A stretch of 12,298 nt of DNA from Candidatus Kuenenia stuttgartensis (GTDB lineage: Bacteria; Planctomycetota; UBA1135; UBA2386): NCBI GenBank assembly GCA_945861365.1, contig CAMAUH010000069.1, positions 1-12,298 on the forward strand, in the 5' to 3' direction. Every line of letters begins with the position of its first letter. Position 1 is the stretch's first letter. A program made the translations under genes and the position numbers. This document shows positions 1 through 6,469 of this stretch, in pieces. The notes beneath the pieces are model-generated. The model was not told the origin of the DNA. It saw only the letters and a list, made by a program, of their open reading frames with translations, and searched no databases.

Positions 1-366
1 CGGCAGCACCCCGGCGGCCCGGTCGCGGTCGTCACCGCCGGCGAGCTCTCGGTGCCGCTGCCGCGCGAGCACGGCTCCGGCGGTCGCAACCAGCAGTTCG
101 CGCTGGCCTGCGCCACGCGCATCGCCGGCCAGCCGATCACCGTGCTGAGCGGTGGCACCGATGGCATCGACGGCAACTCAACCGCGGCCGGCGCGATCGT
201 CGACGGCAGCACGCTCGCGCGCGCCCACGCCCGCGGCCTCGACGTGGCGGACGCCCTGCGCCGCTGCGACGCGTTCCCGCTGCTGCATGCGCTCGGTGAC
301 ACCGTGATCACCGGGCCGACCGGCACCAACGTGCGCGACCTGCGCGTGCTCGTGCACCACGGCTGA
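1..366 (+). CDS. gckA: Glycerate 2-kinase (MOFRL family), C-terminal part; 5' end outside window
   Basis: This is the last 121 codons of a gene that begins before the window; the frame is open from base 1 to the TGA at 364-366. The visible part is the MOFRL domain of the GckA/TtuD family, cytosolic enzymes that phosphorylate D-glycerate to 2-phosphoglycerate with ATP and so feed glyoxylate, serine or tartrate breakdown into glycolysis. Diagnostic motifs in order are GSGGRNQQ (about codons 24-31), GTDGIDGNSTAAG and the C-terminal GPTGTN followed by a DLRV segment, all typical of this family in that order. The catalytic N-terminal domain cannot be seen, so intactness is unknown. Older databases call the family 'hydroxypyruvate reductase TtuD'; the kinase name is now preferred. 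The next gene starts 175 bp downstream on the same strand, with no clear functional link. Confidence 0.93.
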   Translation, partial: RQHPGGPVAVVTAGELSVPLPREHGSGGRNQQFALACATRIAGQPITVLSGGTDGIDGNSTAAGAIVDGSTLARAHARGLDVADALRRCDAFPLLHALGDTVITGPTGTNVRDLRVLVHHG

Positions 367-532
367 GCGACACCGCGGCGTCCCGCGACACGATCTCGCC
401 GCCCGCGAAACCGCGCCGAATCTGGCCGTGCGGTCGTTCCGCTGCCACGGACGGCAAGCCGCCACTCCCATCGTGGGACTCAGTCGGCCCGCGCCTCAAG
501 TCGATCAGGGACCCGCAACCGGGAACGACAAC

Positions 533-538
533 GAGGGG
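533..538 (+). promoter_or_regulatory. Ribosome binding site of the Ig-array lipoprotein gene
   Basis: GAGGGG lies 3 bases before the ATG at 542. The frame is open further upstream, to an ATG-like start at 428, but only the 542 start has a purine-rich site before it and gives a protein that begins with a signal peptide. The spacer is shorter than usual. I see no convincing -35/-10 promoter or T-tract terminator in the gap 367-541; a short TCCCA/TGGGA inverted repeat at 466-478 is the only other structure. Confidence 0.5.
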
Positions 539-541
539 AAC

Positions 542-3529
542 ATGCACGGACGAACCAGATGGGCCGCACTGGCCACGGTCGTCCTCGCCGCAGCATGCGG
601 CGGGGGCGGCGGAACAGGGGCAGGCAGCAACAACGCCACCAGTTCGGCGTTCAGCACCGTGGTCCTGCTCAGCCATTCCCCGGCCGACGGGGCGGTACAG
701 GTCGCGGTCGATGCCGTGCTACAGTTCGAGTTCGACGCCGCGATGGCGCTGGAGACGTTCGGCGACGAGGACACCTGGCTGCGCATCGCCGGCACCACCA
801 CCGCGGTGCCGGGCGAGTTCCGCGCGGGCAGCCTCGGCCGGGTCACGTTCACGCCGAGCCAGCCGCTGCTGGCGGAGACCGACTACGTGTGCCAGCTGTC
901 GGCACTGACCAGCGACCAGACCGGCCGCATCCTCGACGTGTCGACGTCGTTCACGTTCCGCACCTACGACGCGACCCCGCCGACCATCGCGTCGCTCGAC
1001 GTCCAGCCCGGCGCGCAGAACCAGACCCGCACGCGCACGTTCACCGCGACCTTCAGCGAAGCGATGGGCGCCGCGTCGGTCACCGACACGTCGGTGTTCC
1101 TGCGCGACCAGTTCGGCACCCGCTACGCGGCGAGCCGCACCGTGAACGGCAGCGCCGTCACGCTCGACCCCGCCGCCGACCTGCCCGGGGACCGCCTGTT
1201 CACGCTGGTGTTCACGGCGTCGGTCGCGGACCGCGCCGGCAACCGGCTCGCGACCGCTTCGCAGACCTCGTTCCGGACCGCCACCGACGCGCTGTCGCCG
1301 AGCGTGCTGACGGCCTGGCCGGCAAACTCGTCCACCGGCATCTCGCCGCGCGTGCAGCCCACGTTCACCTTCGACGAGTCGATGGACCCGGCCACCGTGG
1401 AAGCGGCTTCGCTGCTGTTCCAGGACCAGTTCGGCAGCCTGGTGCCGTTCGCGATCGACTGCAGCACCGACCAACGCACCCTGCGCGTGCGGCCGACGGT
1501 GACGCTGCAGGACAACCGCAGCTACACGCTGGCGTTCCTGCTGGGCAATGCGGCCGCGACCGACGTCAGCGGCAACGCGCTCGGCACGACGACCGCCCGC
1601 GCGTTCACGACCGGCAGCGATGCCACGGCACCGGCGCTGGCCAGCAGCTCCCCGACCGATGGCGAGACCCGCGTACCGGGCAGCGTGGTCGTCAGCGCCG
1701 TGTTCGACGAAGCGCTCGACATCAACTACGTGACCACGGCCAACGTCACGCTGACCGTCGACGGGGCGCCGTGGACCGCGGTGGTCGACATGAGTTCGGC
1801 GACGACCGTGCGCGTGACCCCGGTGCAGCTGCTGCCGACCGGCGCGCAATGCGTGCTGCTGCTGCGCGGCGGCCAGGACGGCCTGCACGACCTCGCCGGC
1901 AACGTGCTGGCGAACGACACCACGATCACGTTCCAGACCTCCACCGATTCCCGCACTCCGGGTGCGCTGCTGCTGCCACCCGACGGCACCACCAGCATCG
2001 CCACCAACAGCCGGGTCAGCGTCGTCTTCGACGTGCCGATGGACACCGCGACGCTCACCGCGTCGACGGTGACGGTCACCGACGACGCCGGCGTGCCGAT
2101 CGCCGGCACCACCACCGCCCACTCGGACCGGCGCACGGTGGCGTTCACGCCGAACACGCCGTTCGCGGCGTTCACCTACTACCGCATCCGTGTGCTCGGT
2201 GGCAGCACCGGGGCGCGCGCCGCGAGCGGCAACTGGTTGCCGACCGACCGCACGGCGCGCTTCCGCACCGCCAACGGCACCGACTCCGCACCACCCAGCG
2301 TCACCGCCACGGTGAACGGCATCCAGGCGGCCCGCCTGGAAGGACTGGTGCTGCCACCGTCGGGCTTCACCATCGACGTCACCACCGGGGACAGCGGCAG
2401 CCAATGGGTCGACATGGGTGCGATCGACGTGCTGCTGTCCGGCACCGGTACGGCACCGGGCGCCGCCACGCTGCGCGGCGCTGCGACGATCAGCTACGGC
2501 TCGCTGCGCGTGCAGATGCCGGCCGAACAGCCGCTAGCCGAAGGCAACTGGACGCTGTCGGTGCTGGTGCGCGACCTCGCCGGCAACCTGGCGACGTCGA
2601 ACTCGCTCGCGTTCACGGTCGGAGCCGCGACGGCGAACGTGGTGCCGTTCGAGCGCACGCAGGTCGTGTGGGTGCGCACCGATCTCGACCGCGACGGCAA
2701 CGGCATCGCCGACTTCGACGACGACATGACGCGGCTCGGCCTCGCCACCGCCGGCGACCCGATCGGCACCAACGCGACGATGCGTGCGCTCTTGCTGGAC
2801 GGCGTGCTGGCGCAGAGCAACCACCTCTACGGTCGCGGCAGCCGCGGCGAACCGCTCGACTCCGGCTCGGTGGCCCTGCGCTTCACCAAGCGCCAGCCGA
2901 TCGGCCTGCTGCACACGCAGATGGCGCTCGGCGGCTACGACCCGGAAGGCAGCCGCACGCGCGCCTTCGGCGACGACAGCACCGGCGTGCTGGGGCGCGC
3001 CTACTACGACTACCGCAACGGCAACCCCGGCGAACGCAACACGTCCACATCTCCGGGTCTCGGCATCTTCCCCGGCGAGATGTTCCTCTATCAGGCCAAG
3101 ATCCATCAGCAGGTGTGGCCGGCCTACCAGACGGTGTTCGCGCAGCGCTTCCGGCCGCTGTGCCCCGCGATGGGCGGCACGCCGGCCGGCTCGCATGCCC
3201 TCGACGCGATCGTGCTGTCGCCGAACTTCGACTACGCGACGGCGACCACACCGCAGCGCGCGCGTTGGCAGAACCTGATGGACGCCGCCGACGACTGGGC
3301 CACCGTGGTCGGCATCATCCTCGCGCACGAAGTCGGCCACTCGGTCGGCCTGGTCGCCCCGGGTGCAGCACCGTCCGGCCTGTTCGGCGACAGCTCGCTG
3401 CACGACACCTACGCGGGTGCCGCCGAGGTGATGGCGCCGTCGGTCGGCTACGAGGCGATGCTGTCGCTCGAGTACCAGTTCCGAGACATCGATCTGGCGT
3501 ACATGCGCCAAAGGGTGCTGCTGCGATGA
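542..3529 (+). CDS. Secreted lipoprotein: about six tandem Ig-like (Big_5-type) domains plus C-terminal zinc metalloprotease-like domain
   Basis: The product is 995 aa. Residues 1-18 form a lipoprotein signal peptide (a few Arg, then a hydrophobic stretch ending LAAA) before Cys19, followed by a Gly-rich tether, so it is probably lipid-anchored and exported. Residues 35-697 are tandem beta-sandwich domains of about 110 aa. Each has an F-D/S-x-x-M-D/A strand (such as TFDESMDP) and, near its end, a DxxGN turn: residues 230, 341, 450, 678, degenerate at 125 and 560. This resembles Big_5/SbsA Ig-like domains. An EF-hand-like loop DLDRDGNGIADF starts at residue 714. Residues about 700-995 form a zincin-like domain with HEVGHSVG at 929-936; H929 and H933 would bind zinc and E930 would be catalytic. 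The metzincin third ligand expected at 939 is Ala; H954 is a possible substitute, and the EVMAP segment around M964 could be a Met-turn. The role is probably surface proteolysis or adhesion; the substrate is unknown. The stop overlaps the next start (ATGA). Confidence 0.85.
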   Translation: MHGRTRWAALATVVLAAACGGGGGTGAGSNNATSSAFSTVVLLSHSPADGAVQVAVDAVLQFEFDAAMALETFGDEDTWLRIAGTTTAVPGEFRAGSLGRVTFTPSQPLLAETDYVCQLSALTSDQTGRILDVSTSFTFRTYDATPPTIASLDVQPGAQNQTRTRTFTATFSEAMGAASVTDTSVFLRDQFGTRYAASRTVNGSAVTLDPAADLPGDRLFTLVFTASVADRAGNRLATASQTSFRTATDALSPSVLTAWPANSSTGISPRVQPTFTFDESMDPATVEAASLLFQDQFGSLVPFAIDCSTDQRTLRVRPTVTLQDNRSYTLAFLLGNAAATDVSGNALGTTTARAFTTGSDATAPALASSSPTDGETRVPGSVVVSAVFDEALDINYVTTANVTLTVDGAPWTAVVDMSSATTVRVTPVQLLPTGAQCVLLLRGGQDGLHDLAGNVLANDTTITFQTSTDSRTPGALLLPPDGTTSIATNSRVSVVFDVPMDTATLTASTVTVTDDAGVPIAGTTTAHSDRRTVAFTPNTPFAAFTYYRIRVLGGSTGARAASGNWLPTDRTARFRTANGTDSAPPSVTATVNGIQAARLEGLVLPPSGFTIDVTTGDSGSQWVDMGAIDVLLSGTGTAPGAATLRGAATISYGSLRVQMPAEQPLAEGNWTLSVLVRDLAGNLATSNSLAFTVGAATANVVPFERTQVVWVRTDLDRDGNGIADFDDDMTRLGLATAGDPIGTNATMRALLLDGVLAQSNHLYGRGSRGEPLDSGSVALRFTKRQPIGLLHTQMALGGYDPEGSRTRAFGDDSTGVLGRAYYDYRNGNPGERNTSTSPGLGIFPGEMFLYQAKIHQQVWPAYQTVFAQRFRPLCPAMGGTPAGSHALDAIVLSPNFDYATATTPQRARWQNLMDAADDWATVVGIILAHEVGHSVGLVAPGAAPSGLFGDSSLHDTYAGAAEVMAPSVGYEAMLSLEYQFRDIDLAYMRQRVLLR
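644..2632 (+). repeat. Protein-level tandem repeat: about six Ig-like modules inside the lipoprotein gene
   Basis: Codons 35-697 of the lipoprotein gene encode tandem modules. Approximate residue boundaries are 35-140, 145-250, 250-358, 360-465, 470-578 and 580-697. The recurring D-x-x-G-N turn (DQTGR, DRAGN, DVSGN, DLAGN, AASGN, DLAGN) falls at residues 125, 230, 341, 450, 560 and 678, a period of 105-118. The DNA copies are well diverged, so this is an old duplication rather than an unstable DNA repeat. The sixth module differs from the others: it lacks the opening P-x-D/N-G segment and looks like another Ig subtype. Confidence 0.75.
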
Positions 3530-4524
3530 ACCTGCTCCGCTCACTCACCGTCCTGTTGCTCGGTCCGCTCGCCGCGCTGTCGGCGCAGGACCAGGCCACC
3601 ACGCTGCTCGCCGCCTGCCGCGGGGCCGACGTCATCGCCTGTGCGACCGTCGTCCAGGCGACGGATCCGTCACCGGACTGGCATCGCCTGCAGTTCACCG
3701 TCACCCAACAGCTGAAGGGCGCACCGCTGGCCACCGTCACGCTGATGGAACCGGCCGGCCCCTGCTGTGGCCGCTCGCTGTTCGCACTGCAGCCGGGGGA
3801 CCACCGCCTGCTGTTCCTGCGCCGCGTCGGCTCGACCCTGCATCCGTTCGGCGGCGCGCGCGGCGTGCTGCCGGCGGAACCGCAGCTGCTCGCGCACGTG
3901 CAAGCGCTGCTCGCCGCACCGGACGACGCGGCGGTCGCACGCCTGCTGGCGCAGAACCTCACCGCCACGGCAGCGCGCATCGCCGACGATGCCGCGCATG
4001 CGTTGGCCGCGCTGCCGCAGCTGGCGCTGCCCGCCGCCGAGCGTGACATGGTCGCCGCCGCGTTGCAGAACGCCGTCGCCCAGCACTCGACGCGCACCGC
4101 CGCCCTCGTCGACGTCGCGGTCCGCCACCAGGACGCCGCGATGCTCGACACGCTGCTGCCCGCCTACCTTGCCACGCCAGCTGGCGACCAGGCGGCGTTG
4201 CTGCGCCGCGGCCTCAGCCGCTGCGAGGCAGCCGGGATCGTCACGCGACTGCCCCTGCACGTCGGGGACGACGTCGACACCATGGTGCGTGCCGCCGAGC
4301 TGCTGTCGACGCTGCCGCCGGCCGAAGCGGCAGCGCCGCTGCAGCAACTGCTGCGGCGCGCCAACAGCCCGCGCGTACAGCTCGCCGCGGCCGAAGGCCT
4401 GCTCGCCGCCGGCACCCGGGCCGCGACGCTCGCACCGGAGATCCCCGAGCCAGTGCTCGATCTGGCCAGCCGCCGCCAATCCGGCAAGAAGCGCTTCCGC
4501 GCGATCGATCCGTACCACCGATGA
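3526..4524 (+). CDS. Secreted protein with NTR/OB-like N-terminal domain and HEAT-like helical repeats; function unknown
   Basis: The product is 332 aa. The start ATG overlaps the upstream stop (ATGA at 3526-3529), and an AAAGGG about 10 bases ahead may serve as a ribosome site. Residues 1-20 are a signal peptide (Arg5, then a Leu/Val-rich core, cleavage near LSA-Q), so the protein is exported. Residues about 30-115 read as a beta-rich domain with the pattern 'adVI..a.V', 'F.V.q.LKG', a Cys pair (GPCCG) and 'l.pGdhrLLFLRR'. This pattern is common in NTR/TIMP-like OB-fold domains of secreted bacterial proteins. Residues about 125-310 are Ala/Leu-rich amphipathic helices with HEAT-like spacing, and the tail is basic (SGKKRFR). 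No catalytic motif is visible. It lies between the surface metalloprotease and the modular DNA-binding-like protein, overlapping both by 4 bp. A partner or scaffold role for the lipoprotein is possible but is inference only. Confidence 0.75.
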   Translation: MNLLRSLTVLLLGPLAALSAQDQATTLLAACRGADVIACATVVQATDPSPDWHRLQFTVTQQLKGAPLATVTLMEPAGPCCGRSLFALQPGDHRLLFLRRVGSTLHPFGGARGVLPAEPQLLAHVQALLAAPDDAAVARLLAQNLTATAARIADDAAHALAALPQLALPAAERDMVAAALQNAVAQHSTRTAALVDVAVRHQDAAMLDTLLPAYLATPAGDQAALLRRGLSRCEAAGIVTRLPLHVGDDVDTMVRAAELLSTLPPAEAAAPLQQLLRRANSPRVQLAAAEGLLAAGTRAATLAPEIPEPVLDLASRRQSGKKRFRAIDPYHR

Positions 4525-6380
4525 CCGCGATGGCGACGAGCACCTTGGCAACGAAGCCGACGACCGACGCCGCAGCGCTGCTGCCGCCGGCGCTGTCCTC
4601 GTTGCCACTCGGTCGCCTGCAGCTACCGGCCATGCTCGTCGCCGACCTCGCCGCGCACGGCCTGCTGACCTTCGGCGACGCGGTGCGCGCCACGGCCGAG
4701 TTCGCGCCCGGAGGGATGTTCGCCGACCATCGCGAGGCGCTGCGCACCGCGGTCGGCAAGGCGCTGCACGACGGACTCGCGCAGTTCACCGAACTCGACG
4801 CCCTCGATGCCACCAGCCTGCGGGCGCGCCTGCTCGGCCCGCTCGGCGAAGCCGAACGGGATGTGGTCGATGCCGTGATCGGCTTCACGCAACCGCCGCT
4901 GCGCGCCATCGAACTGGCGCGGCGCCTCGGCATCAGCACACCCGAATGCGACGACCGCATCGAGCAGGTGCGAGCGCATCTGGTCGAGGCCGGCAATCCG
5001 CTGGTACAGCGCCTGCACCAGGAGATGGCGCGTGAACTCACGGCGTTCGATGGCGTGCTGCTGGCCGGCCACGAAGCGGAAGGCTCGCTGCTCGGCCAGC
5101 TCGGCACGGGCACCGACCGGGCGACCGGCCTGCGGCTGCTGGCGTTCCTGTTCCCGCACGAGGTGCACCTGCACCGCGACGTGCTGTTCGGCACCTCGCC
5201 GCGGCGCTTCCGCCAGCTGCTGCGCACGCTGCCACGTGCGGTACCGCCGCACCGCTTGCCGCTGCGCGTCGACACGCTGCTGGCCGAACTGGCCGGCTCG
5301 GACATCGAGGTGCCGCGCGGCGTGCTGCTGCACACGCTGCGCACCGAAGCGCGCGTCGCCATCGAACTCGACGAGGCCCTCGGCGAGATCGCCGTCGCCG
5401 ACCCACGCTCGCCGGCGGCGCGCCTGCTCGAACTGCTGCAGGAAGCCGGGCAACCGCTCGCCGGCGCCGACCTGCTGTTCGCCTACCGCGAACGCTTCCG
5501 CACCGCATCGCGCCATCGCGTCGACCATGCGCTGCGCCACACCCCGGAGTTCGTGCAATGCGGCCCGGACACCTGGGCACTGCGCGACACGTTGACGAAC
5601 GAACTGGCCGCGGTCGCCCCGCTGGTCGACAAGGTGGCGCGGCGGTTGTGTGCCGAAGGCGGTCGCCACCACGTCGCCACGTTGCTCGCCGAGGACGCGA
5701 CGGATGAACGCACCGTCTGGCTGGTGCTCGATCGCCTGGCGGCCGACCCGCGGGTGCGCATGCTCGGCCGCGGCGACGCCTGCGCCGCCACGCACCAGCG
5801 CTCGCGCGCCATGGATCGGCTGATGCAGGATTTCCGGCGCGCCGGCGGCGACGTCGTGCTGAGCCGGTTCCTCGCCAACCAACCCGCCGACAACCGGCGC
5901 CTGGTCGAACGCCTGCTGCGCCAGAACCGGCTGTTCGTGCAACCGGGCCCGGACCGCATCGACGTGCTGCCCAACTACCCGTTCAACCCCGAACGCATGC
6001 GGCGGTTGCTGACGATCGTGCAGGAGCAGCTGCGGCAACGTTCCGGCTACGCCACCGGTGCCGCACTGAAGACCGTGCTCGACTGCACCGACCTCGGCGG
6101 CAGCTGGCTGCAACCGGCCCTGCTGACGGACATCCTGCGCCGGCACGGACCGTTCGAGGTGTTGCCCAACGGCATCGTCGCGCGCGGTGACCTCGGCCTC
6201 GCCAACGGGGTGCGCAGCGTGGTCCGCCAGGCCCTGCGCGATGCACGGCTGCCGCTGACGGTCGACGAAGTGCTGCGGGCGCGGCCCGACCTCAGCGAGT
6301 TCGCCGGCTGCCTCGCGGAGCTGCTCACCGGCGATCCGCTGGTGCAGAGTCCCGACGGGGTGAAGTTCATGTTGGCTTGA
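4521..6380 (+). CDS. Modular transcription-factor-like protein: alpha-CTD-like, sigma-region-4-like and multiple winged-helix modules
   Basis: The product is 619 aa, without signal peptide or membrane segment, so cytoplasmic. The start at 4521 gives the ATGA overlap; an ATG at 4530 is an alternative. I do not recognise a named family. Residues about 26-88 resemble the helix-hairpin-helix fold of the RNA polymerase alpha C-terminal domain (LxLxxLxLPAxLVxDLxxHGLLTFGDAVRA). Residues about 101-158 resemble sigma-70 region 4: LGPLGEAERDVV, then a helix-turn-helix, IELARRLGISTPECDDRI. From about 297 the chain breaks into modules of 60-73 aa, each ending in a wing-like strand pair: FVQCGPDTWAL at 344, VRMLGRGD at 412, FVQPGPDRIDVL at 472, FEVLPNGIVA at 545 and LVQSPDGVKFML at 607. 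The module with the W-A-L-R ending resembles HARE-HTH/RNAP-delta winged helices. It probably binds DNA or RNA polymerase and could regulate its own operon. The domain assignments are by eye and the function is inferred. Confidence 0.7.
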   Translation: MTAMATSTLATKPTTDAAALLPPALSSLPLGRLQLPAMLVADLAAHGLLTFGDAVRATAEFAPGGMFADHREALRTAVGKALHDGLAQFTELDALDATSLRARLLGPLGEAERDVVDAVIGFTQPPLRAIELARRLGISTPECDDRIEQVRAHLVEAGNPLVQRLHQEMARELTAFDGVLLAGHEAEGSLLGQLGTGTDRATGLRLLAFLFPHEVHLHRDVLFGTSPRRFRQLLRTLPRAVPPHRLPLRVDTLLAELAGSDIEVPRGVLLHTLRTEARVAIELDEALGEIAVADPRSPAARLLELLQEAGQPLAGADLLFAYRERFRTASRHRVDHALRHTPEFVQCGPDTWALRDTLTNELAAVAPLVDKVARRLCAEGGRHHVATLLAEDATDERTVWLVLDRLAADPRVRMLGRGDACAATHQRSRAMDRLMQDFRRAGGDVVLSRFLANQPADNRRLVERLLRQNRLFVQPGPDRIDVLPNYPFNPERMRRLLTIVQEQLRQRSGYATGAALKTVLDCTDLGGSWLQPALLTDILRRHGPFEVLPNGIVARGDLGLANGVRSVVRQALRDARLPLTVDEVLRARPDLSEFAGCLAELLTGDPLVQSPDGVKFMLA

Positions 6381-6395
6381 GCTGGACGCTGCCCC

Positions 6396-6415
6396 GGTCG
6401 CTACGCACAGCGACC
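6396..6415 (+). terminator. Perfect 7-bp inverted repeat after the three-gene set (possible weak terminator or attenuator)
   Basis: GGTCGCT (6396-6402) and AGCGACC (6409-6415) form a perfect 7-bp stem with a 6-base loop, 16 bases after the stop at 6378-6380. No T-run follows, so intrinsic termination is uncertain; it could be a pause, processing or Rho-dependent site. It is the only stem of this quality between the two genes apart from the one at 6442-6469. Confidence 0.35.
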
Positions 6416-6441
6416 CTGACCGCCCGGTGCTTCGGCTGCGT

Positions 6442-6469
6442 ATGGTTGGTTTCTTACTCAACCAACCAT
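6442..6469 (+). promoter_or_regulatory. Perfect 10-bp inverted repeat overlapping the cytochrome start codon (operator or start-codon hairpin)
   Basis: ATGGTTGGTT (6442-6451) and AACCAACCAT (6460-6469) are exact reverse complements with an 8-base loop. The right arm includes A and T of the ATG at 6468-6470. In RNA the stem can extend by a U-G and a G-C pair (6441/6470, 6440/6471), placing the whole start codon in the helix. There is no Shine-Dalgarno sequence before this start. The element has 11 G/C in 28 bases, far below its surroundings, so it is unlikely to be a by-product of high GC. It may be a repressor operator, with a poor -10-like TATGGT at 6441-6446, or an RNA switch closing the start codon. 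Confidence 0.55.

Noticed and set aside
466..478. TCCCA/TGGGA hairpin as a terminator for the glycerate kinase gene
   Set aside because: The stem is only 5 bp with a 3-base loop, lies 100 bases past the stop and has no T-tract.
719..2404. 561-codon antisense open frame inside the lipoprotein gene
   Set aside because: Low-complexity Arg/Gly/Val composition typical of the antisense of GC-rich coding DNA.
559..3525. Long + strand open frame upstream of and continuous with the exported helical-repeat protein
   Set aside because: It is an Arg/His/Pro-rich shadow frame of the lipoprotein gene. Stops are rare in GC-rich DNA, and the true start is the ATG at 3526, which brings a signal peptide and an ATGA overlap.
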